From Luteococcus sp038433155 (GTDB lineage Bacteria; Actinomycetota; Actinomycetes; Propionibacteriales; Propionibacteriaceae), in contig NZ_JBCDMW010000029.1 in the NCBI RefSeq assembly GCF_038433155.1, forward strand, positions 58,475 through 122,474: DNA of 64,000 nt. Direction: 5' to 3'. A program made the position numbers and the translations under genes. The notes under the pieces are model-generated. The model made no database searches. It saw nothing but the letters and a program-made list of their open reading frames with translations, and was not told the DNA's origin. Of the stretch, positions 34,830 to 43,541 are shown in pieces. Each line of letters begins with the position of its first letter. Positions within the stretch are counted from its first letter, which is position 1.

Positions 34830-35151
34830 CCCCGCGGGGCCTTTGACCTGGCAGCCGCTGCCGCTTGCGCTCGCATCCGACGGCGGCTGCGCCATGTCCG
34901 AGGTGTCCGGGCCGGCGCTGCCGGTGCCCGAGCCTGCCGAAAGTCACCGCCAGATTGCTTCCGCCACAGCCGTCGAAGCCACCCACTGAGCCCTCCCACT
35001 GGCTGAACCAGCCGAAGCCAGCCCCAACCCCTCGCCAAAGTTGGCAGCCTGGTGGACACAGAAAACTATTGGCACGTGCAACATCCAAAAGGCTGCCCAC
35101 TTTGACGCACCATTGGCAGCCCACCCCCAAGATTTCGTCGAAAGGACCCCC
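34830..35151. other. intergenic region before mscR
   Basis: No gene supported. An imperfect hairpin is present: 35036-35050 pairs with 35090-35104 (15 bp, one mismatch, 39-nt loop containing GCACGTGC). It lies 47 bp before the mscR ATG and could be part of its control region. Confidence 0.45.
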
Positions 35152-36240
35152 ATGTCGCAGACCGTGAAGGCCGTGATCGCCCGCAGCAAGGACGCCGATA
35201 TCGAGCTGGTGGACATCGTCGTCCCCGATCCGGGGCCCGGCGAGGCACTGGTGAAGGTCCAGGCCTGCGGGGTCTGCCACACCGACCTGCACTACAAGCA
35301 GGGCGGGATCAACGACGACTTCCCCTTTCTGCTGGGCCACGAGGCCGCGGGCGTCGTCGAGGCCGTCGGTGAGGATGTCACCAATGTGAAGCCCGGTGAC
35401 TACGTGGTGCTCAACTGGCGCGCCGTCTGCGGCCAGTGCCGGGCCTGCCTCAAGGGCGAGCCGTGGTACTGCTTCGACACCGCCAATGCCACCCAGAAGA
35501 TGACCCTGGCCGACGGCACCGAACTGACCCCGGCGCTGGGGATCGGCGCCTTCGCCCAGAAGACCCTCGTCGCGGCGGGCCAGTGCACCATCGTCGACGA
35601 GCGTGCCGAACCCGCCGTGGCCGGGCTGCTGGGCTGCGGCGTGATGGCCGGTCTGGGCGCCTCGCTGAACACCGGCCAGGTCAAGCGCGGCGAGAGCGTC
35701 GCGGTGATCGGGCTGGGCGGGGTCGGGATGGCCGCCGTGGCTGGTGCCGTGCTGGCCGGGGCGGCCACCGTCGTCGCCGTCGACGTGGATGACCGCAAGC
35801 TGGAACAGGCCACGGCGTTGGGGGCCACCCACACCGTGCACTCCACCGACGAATCGGTGGTGAGCCAGATCCGCGAGATCTGCGACGGCTTCGGCGCCGA
35901 CGTCGTGGTGGACGCGGTCGGCCGCCCCGAGACCTTCCAGCAGGCCTTCGAGGCGCGGGACCTGGCCGGCCGGGTGGTGCTCGTCGGCGTGCCCACCCCG
36001 GACATGACCTGGGAGGTCCCGCTGATCGAGATCTTCAGCCGCGGCGGCGCCATCAAGTCCTCCTGGTACGGCGACTGCCTGCCCAGCCGGGACTTCCCGA
36101 TGCTGGTGAACCTCTACCTGCAGGGTCGGCTGCCGCTGGACGCCTTCGTCACCGAGAAGATCGGCCTGGGCGACGTGGAGCAGGCCTTTGCCCGGATGAA
36201 GTCCGGCGACGTGCTGCGTAGTGTGGTGGTCATCGACTGA
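35152..36240 (+). CDS. mscR: S-(hydroxymethyl)mycothiol dehydrogenase (zinc alcohol dehydrogenase family)
   Basis: NAD-dependent, mycothiol-linked formaldehyde detoxification. The 362-aa MDR protein has the catalytic zinc ligands in GVCHTD and LLGHEAAG, the structural zinc group CGQCRACLKGEPWYC, and the nucleotide-binding GLGGVGMAAV. Shine-Dalgarno AAAGGA precedes the ATG. The next gene encodes a metallo-hydrolase as in mycobacteria (Rv2259-Rv2260), supporting this assignment over a generic alcohol dehydrogenase. Confidence 0.88.
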   Translation: MSQTVKAVIARSKDADIELVDIVVPDPGPGEALVKVQACGVCHTDLHYKQGGINDDFPFLLGHEAAGVVEAVGEDVTNVKPGDYVVLNWRAVCGQCRACLKGEPWYCFDTANATQKMTLADGTELTPALGIGAFAQKTLVAAGQCTIVDERAEPAVAGLLGCGVMAGLGASLNTGQVKRGESVAVIGLGGVGMAAVAGAVLAGAATVVAVDVDDRKLEQATALGATHTVHSTDESVVSQIREICDGFGADVVVDAVGRPETFQQAFEARDLAGRVVLVGVPTPDMTWEVPLIEIFSRGGAIKSSWYGDCLPSRDFPMLVNLYLQGRLPLDAFVTEKIGLGDVEQAFARMKSGDVLRSVVVID

Positions 36241-36274
36241 GAGCGCCCGCTGCCCCCAACCGGAGGAGAACCCC

Positions 36275-36886
36275 ATGACCCTGCGCATTGACCACGCCGT
36301 CGTCAGCGGCACCTTCAGCCTGGACGGCGAGACCTTCGACGTCGAGAACAACATCTGGGTGCTGGGCGATGACACCGAGTGCCTGGTGATCGACGCCCCG
36401 CACGACGTGGACACGATCCTGGACGTGGTGGGGGAGCGACGGGTGGTGGCGGTGGTCTGCACCCACGGCCACGACGACCACGTCCGCAAGGCGCCCGAGC
36501 TGGCCGAGAAGGTGGACGCCCCGGTGCTGCTGCACCCCGACGACCTGCCGGTCTGGCACCTGACCCACCCCGAACGGCTACCCGACCTGGGGCTGGCCGA
36601 CGGTCAGCTGCTGCAGGTGGGTGGCAGCGACGTGCGGGTGATCCACACCCCGGGTCACGCCCCGGGCGCGGTCTGCCTGTACGTGCCCTCGCTGGGCGTG
36701 CTGTTCAGCGGTGACACGCTCTTCCAGGGCGGCCCCGGCGCCACCGGCCGCTCCTTCAGCAGCCGGGAGGTGCTGGAGGACAGCATCCGTCGCCGGCTGT
36801 TCGCCCTGTCCGACGAGACGGTGGTACACACCGGCCACGGCGAGTCCACCACGATCGGCGCGGAGGCCGAAGCCCTGGGCCGCTGA
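36275..36886 (+). CDS. MBL-fold metallo-hydrolase, partner of mscR
   Basis: Metallo-beta-lactamase fold hydrolase of 203 aa. Metal site THGHDDH, the second His in HTPGHAPGAVC, the bridging Asp in FSGDTLF and the last His in HTGHGEST are present. Found next to mscR in mycothiol-making actinobacteria; hydrolysis of the S-formylmycothiol product is a sensible but unproven role. Strong GGAGGAG before the ATG; 34 bp after mscR. Confidence 0.85.
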   Translation: MTLRIDHAVVSGTFSLDGETFDVENNIWVLGDDTECLVIDAPHDVDTILDVVGERRVVAVVCTHGHDDHVRKAPELAEKVDAPVLLHPDDLPVWHLTHPERLPDLGLADGQLLQVGGSDVRVIHTPGHAPGAVCLYVPSLGVLFSGDTLFQGGPGATGRSFSSREVLEDSIRRRLFALSDETVVHTGHGESTTIGAEAEALGR

Positions 36887-36905
36887 GTGATCGCGTCGCC
36901 GCTGC

Positions 36906-37283
36906 TCAGGCGCCCTTGGCGACGATGCGCGCACGACGCACCAGATCCGCCTGGAGTGGCAGCCGAGCCAGGGCCATCGCCTGCTGCCAGGCCGGGCGAT
37001 CCCGCCAGTCCCTCGCCATCTTGAGATTGCCCGGGAAGACCCCGACGAACAGGGCAGCCGCGGCTCCACCGCCCAGACGCCGCGTGGCAGGCACTGCCAG
37101 CAGGCCGGCCACAGCCAGCTCGGCCATGCCGGAGCCCAGGGTCCAAGCGCGGGGTCTTCCCGGCAGCGGGTCTGGGATGAGCTGGTCGAAGGGTTCGGGC
37201 CGGACGAAGTGCAGGACGCCCATCGTGCTGCACAGGGCGGCCAGGCCCAGTGCATTTCGGGTGGCGTCATCGGGTGTGGGCAT
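36906..37283 (-). CDS. DoxX-like membrane protein
   Basis: Protein of 125 aa with about four hydrophobic helices, the layout of DoxX/DUF4267-like proteins. The motif FVRPEPFDQLIPDPLPG resembles a subfamily of small DoxX-like proteins. ATG 37283 is preceded by TAACGT at 7 nt and no Shine-Dalgarno. Role unknown; envelope redox or solute functions are suggested for the family. Confidence 0.7.
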   Translation of the reverse strand: MPTPDDATRNALGLAALCSTMGVLHFVRPEPFDQLIPDPLPGRPRAWTLGSGMAELAVAGLLAVPATRRLGGGAAAALFVGVFPGNLKMARDWRDRPAWQQAMALARLPLQADLVRRARIVAKGA

Positions 37284-37381
37284 GTTCCCGACGTTAGCGC
37301 ATGCCGCCCACAGCGCTCCTGCTGACGGTTGGGGACCGTTGGGGAGGAAAACTGTCGGTGGCACGCGATAGCTTTGGGGAC

Positions 37382-38131
37382 ATGGCAAATGAGCAGACCT
37401 CCACAACCCGAATCGACGGCCGGGCGGCCGACCAGTTGCGCGAGGTGAAGATCACCCGCAACTGGCTGGACCATGCGGAGGGCTCGTGCCTGATCGAGTT
37501 CGGCAAGACCCGCGTGCTGGTGGCCGCCACCGTCGAGGAGGGCGTGCCGCGTTGGATGAAGGGCCAGGGCAAGGGCTGGGTGACCAGCGAGTACGAGATG
37601 CTGCCGCGCTCCACCCACACCCGCAGTGGCCGCGAGTCCCGCAAGGGCAAGATCGGCGGCCGCACCCATGAGATCAGCCGGCTGATCGGGCGGGCACTGC
37701 GCGCCGTGATCGATTATGAGGCGCTGGGGGAGAACACCATCGTGATCGACTGTGACGTGCTGCAGGCCGACGGGGGCACCCGCACCGCGTCGATCACCGG
37801 CGCCTACGTGGCGCTGGCCGACGCGATCGAGCACCTGCGCGGCAAGGGTGCCCTCAAGGGCGAGCCGCTCAAGGACTCCGTCGCCGCCATCAGCGTGGGC
37901 GTCGTCGACGGCGTCCCGATGCTGGACCTGGCCTACACCGAGGACTCCACCGCCGACACCGACATGAACATCGTCGTGGCCGGCAATGGTGACTTCATCG
38001 AGGTGCAGGGCACGGCCGAGGGCGTGCCCTTCGACCGGGAGACCCTGAACACCCTGCTGGACCTGGGCCTCAAGGGCTGCGACGAGCTGAAGCAGCTGCA
38101 GGTCGCCGCCCTGACCGAGGACAAGCGATGA
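37382..38131 (+). CDS. rph: ribonuclease PH
   Basis: Phosphorolytic 3'-5' exoribonuclease maturing tRNA ends. The 249-aa protein has RTHTRSGRESRKGKIGGRT-like phosphate-binding residues (ST-HTRS-GRE), EISRLIGRALRAVID and DCDVLQADGGTRTASI. TAGCTT sits 8 nt before the ATG (37368-37373). It overlaps rdgB by 4 bp; rph-rdgB is a common bacterial pair. Confidence 0.95.
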   Translation: MANEQTSTTRIDGRAADQLREVKITRNWLDHAEGSCLIEFGKTRVLVAATVEEGVPRWMKGQGKGWVTSEYEMLPRSTHTRSGRESRKGKIGGRTHEISRLIGRALRAVIDYEALGENTIVIDCDVLQADGGTRTASITGAYVALADAIEHLRGKGALKGEPLKDSVAAISVGVVDGVPMLDLAYTEDSTADTDMNIVVAGNGDFIEVQGTAEGVPFDRETLNTLLDLGLKGCDELKQLQVAALTEDKR

Positions 38132-38892
38132 GTGAGCAGCAGCCGGAGACCACCCGCCCGCAGGTGGTGCTGGCCACCAACAATGCCAAGAAGCTGCGCG
38201 AGCTGCGCGCCGTCGTCGAGGCCGCGGAACTGCCGATCGACATCTTGGGTCTGGCCGATGTCGAGCCCTACCCGGAGCCGGCCGAGACCGAGCGCACCTT
38301 CGAGGGCAATGCCCTGATCAAGGCCCGCACCTGCGCCCTGCGCACCGGGGTCCCTGCCCTGGCAGATGATTCCGGGATTGAGGTGGACGCCCTGAACAAC
38401 TGCCCCGGGGTACGCTCCGCCCGCTGGGCCGGCCCGGAATGCGACGACGAGGCCAACAATGACCTGCTGCTGGCCCAGATCAGCGATGTGCCGCTGGGCC
38501 AGCGCACCGCCCGCTTCGTCTGCGCGATGGCCTTCGTCGTGCCCGACGGGATGGAGGGCATGCGCCATGCCGAGAGTGTCCGCCGGGAATGGCCCGGCGA
38601 CATCGCCTTTGAACGGCACGGCGAGAACGGCTTCGGCTACGACCCGATCTTCTGCCCCGACGACGCGCCCGAGGTGGATGGCCGTCGCCTCACCAGCGCG
38701 GAGCTGGCCCCGGAGGTCAAGAACCGGATCAGCCACCGCGCCCAGGCAGTCCAGGCGATGCTCCCCACCGTCGCCGGGCTGCTGAACCTCAAGCTGGCCA
38801 CCGAACGGGCCGCGCGCAGTGATGGTGATCAGCCCGGCGAGGAAACAGAGGCCGACGGCCAGCAGGGGGATGCCGATGCAGCAGTATCGTGA
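38128..38892 (+). CDS. rdgB: XTP/dITP diphosphatase (HAM1/RdgB)
   Basis: Removes inosine and xanthosine triphosphates from the nucleotide pool. The 254-aa protein has VVLATNNAKKLRELR, EGNALIKAR, LADDSGIEVDAL and the HGENGFGYDPIF core. The last 35 or so residues form an acidic low-complexity tail not usual for the family. The end overlaps thyA by 17 bp, in a nucleotide-metabolism operon rph-rdgB-thyA. Confidence 0.93.
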   Translation: MSEQQPETTRPQVVLATNNAKKLRELRAVVEAAELPIDILGLADVEPYPEPAETERTFEGNALIKARTCALRTGVPALADDSGIEVDALNNCPGVRSARWAGPECDDEANNDLLLAQISDVPLGQRTARFVCAMAFVVPDGMEGMRHAESVRREWPGDIAFERHGENGFGYDPIFCPDDAPEVDGRRLTSAELAPEVKNRISHRAQAVQAMLPTVAGLLNLKLATERAARSDGDQPGEETEADGQQGDADAAVS

Positions 38893-39688
38893 CCTGCTCC
38901 GCACGGTGATGGAGACCGGCGTCGACAAGTCCGACCGGACCGGCACCGGCACCCGCAGCATCTTCGGCCACCAGATGCGCTTCGACCTGGCCGAGGGTTT
39001 CCCGCTGCTGACCACCAAGAGGCTGCACACCCGCAGCATCTTCGGCGAGCTGTTGTGGTTCCTGCGCGGCGACACCAATGTCGGCTGGCTGCACGACAAC
39101 GGCATCACTATCTGGGACGAATGGGCCGACGAGAATGGCAATCTCGGCCCGATCTACGGCTATCAGTGGCGCAGCTGGCCCACCCCGTCGGGGGAACACA
39201 TCGACCAGATCGCCGCCGTCATTGACCAGATCAAGCACACGCCGGATTCCCGCCGGCACATCGTCAGCGCCTGGAATGTGGCCGACGTGGAGAACATGGC
39301 CCTGCCGCCCTGCCACGCTCTCTTCCAGTTCTACGTCACCCCCGCCACCGACGCAGGCAAGGCCAAACTGTCCTGCCAGCTCTACCAGCGAAGCGCCGAC
39401 ATCTTCCTGGGCGTCCCCTTCAACATCGCCTCCTATGCCTTGCTGACCCACCTCGTCGCGCAGGTCTGTGACCTGGAGGTGGCCGACTTCGTGCACACCC
39501 TGGGCGATGCGCACATCTACTCCAACCACTTCGAGCAGGTGGCGCTGCAGCTGAGCCGCGAGCCGCGTCCCTTGCCGCAGCTGCAGCTCAACCCCCACGT
39601 CACCGAGATCGACCGGTTCGAGCTGGCCGACATCGAGGTCCTGAACTACGACCCGCACCCCGGCATCAAGGCGCCGATCGCGGTCTAG
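38876..39688 (+). CDS. thyA: thymidylate synthase
   Basis: Makes dTMP from dUMP and methylene-tetrahydrofolate. The 270-aa protein has the nucleophile Cys 146 in LPPCHALFQFY, RSIFGHQMRFDL, the QRSADIFLGVPFNIASY segment and the C-terminal GIKAPIAV end. ATG 38876 has AGGGGG about 6 nt upstream; ATG 38870 is also in frame. Dihydrofolate made here is recycled by the DHFR fusion gene 3 kb downstream. Confidence 0.95.
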   Translation: MQQYRDLLRTVMETGVDKSDRTGTGTRSIFGHQMRFDLAEGFPLLTTKRLHTRSIFGELLWFLRGDTNVGWLHDNGITIWDEWADENGNLGPIYGYQWRSWPTPSGEHIDQIAAVIDQIKHTPDSRRHIVSAWNVADVENMALPPCHALFQFYVTPATDAGKAKLSCQLYQRSADIFLGVPFNIASYALLTHLVAQVCDLEVADFVHTLGDAHIYSNHFEQVALQLSREPRPLPQLQLNPHVTEIDRFELADIEVLNYDPHPGIKAPIAV

Positions 39689-39694
39689 TCGATG

Positions 39695-39715
39695 AAGGGG
39701 GCTTCCAGCCCCCTT
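39695..39715 (+). terminator. hairpin after thyA
   Basis: AAGGGGGC-TTCCA-GCCCCCTT forms an 8-bp perfect stem 7 bp past the thyA stop. No clear T-run follows, as is common in GC-rich actinobacteria. Confidence 0.6.
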
Positions 39716-39792
39716 GAACCCCTGGTGGACTCGCGCGCACCGCTCCTCGCAGGCTCGGAGCTGCGCTCGTCCAGCGGCACGCTGTCGGGAGG

Positions 39793-40926
39793 TCAGAGCG
39801 CGTCGAGGCTCTGGCGGGCCAGACCGAAGGACAGCGTCATGCCGACGCCGGAGGTGACGGTCACGACGCGCACCCCGGGCAGGGGCTCGGCCACCAGCAA
39901 CGGACCCCGGTTGCTGTTGGCGTAGACGCCCTGCCAACGTTCCAGGACGTCCAGGTGGTCGACGCCCAGCACGGCCGCCGCCTCGTCGAGCACCAGGCGG
40001 GAGCGCTGCTCGGGGACGAAGGGCAGGGGAGAGTCGGCATAGTCGTGGGTGTCGCCCACCAGCAGGCTGCCGTCGGGAAGCTGGGTGAACATCACGTTGG
40101 CGACGGCCTGCAGGAGGTCCGGGCGGGTGGCCCGGACCTGGCGACGCAACTGGTCGGCGGCCGGCTGCTCGGTGAAGGCGCCATAGCGCAGCATCGACGT
40201 CGTGGTGAGCACCGCGGGGCTGATCCGGGCCTGCCCCGGCGTGGCGACGCGGTGCATCGCCAGGGTGCAGCGCTGCACCTGGTGGGACTCGGCCAGGTGG
40301 GGCAACAGGTGTACCAGGTCATGCCCGGTGGCGATGATCACCTGCTCGGCCCGCAACTCGCCCCGGTTGGTCACTAGGACCGCCCCGGAGCCGTCGCTGG
40401 TCAGGGCGCCCACCTGGGTGGCGCGCAGGAAGTCCACTCCCTGCCCGGCCAGCCAGGCGGCCAGCCGGTCAACGGTGGTCCGCGGGTCCACCCGGACGTC
40501 CAACGGCAGGTGGGCGCCGCCAACCACCTCGGGGGAGCCCAGACCGCCCAGCAGGTAGCGGGTTCGCGACGCCGTGAGCAGTTCCACCCGTTGGCCGCCG
40601 CGTGCCTCCCGCAACTGGGCCAGCAGCTCCGCCTCCAGCTCGGAGCGGGCCACCACCAGGGTGCCGCACTGCTCGGCGGTCAAGCCGGTGGTCCGGGCGG
40701 CCTCCAGCCAGCCGTCGCGGGAGGAGGCCGCCAGCTCGGTCAGGTCGGTGGGCTGGGCAGAGAAGCAGGCGTGGCCAAAGTTGCGGACCGACGCTCCGGT
40801 GGCCCGGTGTTCCCGGTCCACGACGGTGACCCGGAGCCCACGGCGGTGGGCCTCGAAGGCGTGGGCGAGGCCGATGATCCCGGCCCCGATGATGACCAGC
40901 TGACGGCGCTCGGGGGTGATGTCCAT
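39793..40926 (-). CDS. TIGR03364 family FAD-dependent oxidoreductase (phosphonate-associated)
   Basis: DAO-type flavoenzyme of 377 aa with an N-terminal dinucleotide fold (LVIIGAGIIGLAHAFEAHRRG, first glycines only quoted here as GAGIIG) and conserved RNFGHACFSAQ and GVGMTLSFGLA. TIGR03364 enzymes occur with 2-aminoethylphosphonate genes and are proposed to act on aminophosphonates. The divergent GntR gene and the TIGR03351 hydrolase complete the cassette. The ATG at 40926 faces the operator at 40975-40988. Confidence 0.82.
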   Translation of the reverse strand: MDITPERRQLVIIGAGIIGLAHAFEAHRRGLRVTVVDREHRATGASVRNFGHACFSAQPTDLTELAASSRDGWLEAARTTGLTAEQCGTLVVARSELEAELLAQLREARGGQRVELLTASRTRYLLGGLGSPEVVGGAHLPLDVRVDPRTTVDRLAAWLAGQGVDFLRATQVGALTSDGSGAVLVTNRGELRAEQVIIATGHDLVHLLPHLAESHQVQRCTLAMHRVATPGQARISPAVLTTTSMLRYGAFTEQPAADQLRRQVRATRPDLLQAVANVMFTQLPDGSLLVGDTHDYADSPLPFVPEQRSRLVLDEAAAVLGVDHLDVLERWQGVYANSNRGPLLVAEPLPGVRVVTVTSGVGMTLSFGLARQSLDAL

Positions 40927-40974
40927 GGCTTCATCACACCCCGCGTCGCCCGCCACAGGCAAGCCGATCAGCTT

Positions 40975-40988
40975 CTTGTATGGACAAG
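40975..40988. promoter_or_regulatory. GntR operator-like site 1
   Basis: CTTGTATGGACAAG, two half-sites CTTGT/ACAAG around a 4-bp centre. It is 49 bp upstream of the oxidoreductase ATG, between it and the regulator gene. A similar site is at 41051-41064. The pattern fits HutC-subfamily GntR operators. Confidence 0.65.
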
Positions 40989-41030
40989 TTAACCCATCGT
41001 TCACGGAGCAGCCGTGGATTGAAGGGGTGT

Positions 41031-41064
41031 TTGTGCGAGATGAGGCGTAACTTGTACAGTCAAG
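41031..41064 (+). promoter_or_regulatory. GntR promoter with operator-like site 2
   Basis: CTTGTACAGTCAAG (41051-41064) resembles site 1. It contains TACAGT (41055-41060), a -10-like hexamer 6 nt before GTG 41067. TTGTGC at 41031-41036 is a possible -35 with 18-bp spacing. Binding here would block the promoter of the regulator gene. Confidence 0.55.
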
Positions 41065-41066
41065 AT

Positions 41067-41828
41067 GTGCACCGTTGTGAACCGCTCCACAGTCAGCTGG
41101 CGCAGGACTTCCGCCAGCGCATCGCGAGCGGCGCCTGGCCCGCGGGTGAGCGCGCCCCCAGTGAGGCGGAGCTGGTTCGGGCGACGGGCGCCTCACGCGG
41201 CACGGTCCGCCAGGCGCTCAACGCACTGCGCACCGAGGGGTTGCTGGTGGGCGGCCAGGGGCGCTCGCCCCGGGTGCGCCAGGCCCCGCCCGCGCAGTCC
41301 TTCAGCCAGTTCATCTCCTTCAGCCAATGGGCGCTCGCCATCGGCCGCACCCCCGGCCAGCACCTGCACGAGATGGCGCGGCGCGCCTGCCCCGCCGAGA
41401 TCGCGTCGGAGCTGGACCTGGACGCCGGGGAACCCGTTGTGCAGCTGCTGCGCCAGCGCAGCCTGGATGGTGTCCCCACCATGGTGGAGCGCACCACGTT
41501 CGTGCTGCACGTGGGCCGGACCCTGTTCGACTTCGACACCGACTCGGGCTCGATCTTCGCCCATCTGGCCAGTCAGGGCGTCGATCTGGCCCGGGGTCGG
41601 CACACCATCGACGCCGTCGCCGCCGACCAGACCGACGCGCAACTCCTCGGCATCCAGCCCGGGGAGCCGCTGCTGCGGGTGCGGCGGGTCACCTTCACTC
41701 CCGATGAGCGGCCCGTCGAGTATTCCGACGACCGCTACCTGCCCGGCCGGACCACCTTCACCATCGAGAACACCGCCCAGCACCGGGGCGCCCTGCTCCA
41801 CCTCAACCCCACGGAGGATCCCTCATGA
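41067..41828 (+). CDS. GntR family regulator, HutC subfamily, of phosphonate cassette
   Basis: Protein of 253 aa. The N-terminal winged helix has PLHSQLAQDFRQRI, PSEAELVRATGASRGTVRQAL and the wing. The C-terminal UTRA effector domain includes VPTMVERTTFV and RPVEYSDDRY. GTG 41067 is preferred because operator site 2 and a -10-like TACAGT end just before it; an ATG at 41040 would put the site inside the gene. It overlaps the hydrolase gene by 4 bp. Confidence 0.87.
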   Translation: MHRCEPLHSQLAQDFRQRIASGAWPAGERAPSEAELVRATGASRGTVRQALNALRTEGLLVGGQGRSPRVRQAPPAQSFSQFISFSQWALAIGRTPGQHLHEMARRACPAEIASELDLDAGEPVVQLLRQRSLDGVPTMVERTTFVLHVGRTLFDFDTDSGSIFAHLASQGVDLARGRHTIDAVAADQTDAQLLGIQPGEPLLRVRRVTFTPDERPVEYSDDRYLPGRTTFTIENTAQHRGALLHLNPTEDPS

Positions 41829-42511
41829 CCACCACTACTCCCATCCGCCTGTGCGCCTTTGACATGGCCGGCACCACCATCGACGACCGCGGACGCGTCT
41901 ACGACGCCCTGCGTGACAGCGTCACCAATCGCGGCGCCACCGTCGCCGACGGTGACCTGCAGACCTGGATGGGCACCGAGAAGCGCGATGCCATCACCAA
42001 TCTGCTGCGCCTGGGCGGTGTCGAGCCCACCGCCGAGGTGGTGGACCAGACCTATGCCGACTTCGTCGACCTGCTGCGCCGCTACTACACCCAAACCCCA
42101 CCGGTCCCGCTGCCCGGCGTGGCCGAGGCCTTCGACGCGCTCCGAGCAGCCGGGATCAAGGTCGCCCTGACCACGGGCTTCTCCCGGGAGGTGGCCGAGC
42201 CGCTGCTCACCGCCCTGGGCTGGGAGGTCGGCCAGCAGCTGGACGCCGTGGTCTGCGCCGACGAGGTGGCCGCCGGCCGTCCGGCGCCCTACATGGTGCA
42301 CCGTGCCCTGGAGCGCACCGGGGTTGACTGCATGACCACGGTGCTGGTGGCCGGGGACACCGTCGCCGACGTCAAGGCCGGGCTGCGCTCCGGCGCCGCC
42401 CAGAGCATCGGCGTGCTGACCGGCCAGTTGAGCCGGGAGGCGCTGGCCGGGGCCGGGGCGACGGCCGTGCTGGACGGGGTCAAGGACATCCCCGCCCACC
42501 TGGGCCTGTGA
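41825..42511 (+). CDS. phosphonatase-like HAD hydrolase (TIGR03351)
   Basis: HAD-superfamily protein of 228 aa. The nucleophile motif is FDMAGTTIDD, then VALTTGFSRE (motif II Thr) and VAGDTVADVKAG (motif IV). It is related to phosphonoacetaldehyde hydrolase PhnX. TIGR03351 members cluster with TIGR03364 oxidoreductases and GntR regulators, as here. True substrate unknown; cleavage of a C-P compound or of a phosphate ester made by the oxidoreductase is inferred. Confidence 0.85.
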   Translation: MTTTTPIRLCAFDMAGTTIDDRGRVYDALRDSVTNRGATVADGDLQTWMGTEKRDAITNLLRLGGVEPTAEVVDQTYADFVDLLRRYYTQTPPVPLPGVAEAFDALRAAGIKVALTTGFSREVAEPLLTALGWEVGQQLDAVVCADEVAAGRPAPYMVHRALERTGVDCMTTVLVAGDTVADVKAGLRSGAAQSIGVLTGQLSREALAGAGATAVLDGVKDIPAHLGL

Positions 42512-42569
42512 TCACGAAAACTGTCGGGGGCGGATGGCAGGATGGTGCCATCACGAGGAGGTAGAACCC

Positions 42570-43541
42570 ATGCGCGTCATCGCCATCGCCGTCGTCGGGC
42601 GCAATGGTGTGATCGGTGACGGTCACGACCAGCCCTTCAAGTTCCGCGAGGACTTCGAGCGATTCAAGGCGGTGACCATGGGGCACCCGATCATCATGGG
42701 TCGCCACACCCACGACGCCATCGGCAGCTACCTGCCCGGCCGCACCACCATCGTGGTCAGCCGGGACCCGGAACAGATCGAGCTGAGCGACCGGGAATCG
42801 GCGCCCAGTTTTGCCGTCGGTTCGGTGGAGCTGGCGCTGGAGTTGGCCGCTGCCCTGGACGACGTCTGTTTTGTCTGCGGCGGCGGACAGGTCTACCGCA
42901 ACACCTGGGACTACCTGACCGAGCTGGACATCACCGAGGTGCACGACGAGGCCCCCGGCTCGGTCACCTTCCCCGACGTCGACCCCGACGAGTGGCGGGA
43001 GCTCTGCCGCGACGCCCGCGGCGAGTTCGACTTCACCCGTCGCTTCCCGATCACCCGCACCGAACGGCTCACCCTGGTGCCCGTCGGCCCCAAGGACCTG
43101 GACGACTGGGCCCGGCTCTACTCGGCACCGGACCTGCCCGCGGTGCCGATCGAACGCCACATGGCCGGTATCCAGGCCAATGTGGAGCACTGGCTCAATG
43201 ATGGCCTGGGCTACTGGCTGGTCCGCGACAGTCTGCACGACGCCCCGGTCGGCGTCGGTGGGGTGCGCCGCAGCAAGGAACTGCCGGAACGCACCTGGAG
43301 CCTGTACTACCGCTTCCAGGAATCCGCCCGGCAGCAGGGTTATGCCGTGGAGGTGGCCGAGGCCGGGATCCGGGCGTTGAAGGTGGTGCAGCCCCAGGCC
43401 GAACTGCGCGCCACCCTGCGCCCGGACAATGCCGCCGCGACGGCCGTCGCCCAGAAGGTGGGGTTGGAGGTCACCGAGGAACGCACCGACGAGCGGGGAC
43501 CGCTGCAGGTGTGGTCCGCCAAGGTCTCCGAGCTCGGTTGA
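42570..43541 (+). CDS. folA: dihydrofolate reductase fused to GNAT acetyltransferase domain
   Basis: Protein of 323 aa. Residues 1-162 are DHFR: IAIAVVGRNGVIG, catalytic-site Asp 28 by alignment with E. coli Asp27, HPIIMGRHTHDAIG and FVCGGGQVYR. Residues about 163-323 are a GNAT-like domain, opening with RTERLTLVPVGPKDLDDWARL and containing the ERTWSLYYRFQESARQQGYA acetyl-CoA-site region. Good SD GAGGAGG. A 7-bp hairpin (GATGGCA/TGCCATC, 42533-42552) precedes it. The fusion is unusual. It overlaps dinB. Confidence 0.9.
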   Translation: MRVIAIAVVGRNGVIGDGHDQPFKFREDFERFKAVTMGHPIIMGRHTHDAIGSYLPGRTTIVVSRDPEQIELSDRESAPSFAVGSVELALELAAALDDVCFVCGGGQVYRNTWDYLTELDITEVHDEAPGSVTFPDVDPDEWRELCRDARGEFDFTRRFPITRTERLTLVPVGPKDLDDWARLYSAPDLPAVPIERHMAGIQANVEHWLNDGLGYWLVRDSLHDAPVGVGGVRRSKELPERTWSLYYRFQESARQQGYAVEVAEAGIRALKVVQPQAELRATLRPDNAAATAVAQKVGLEVTEERTDERGPLQVWSAKVSELG

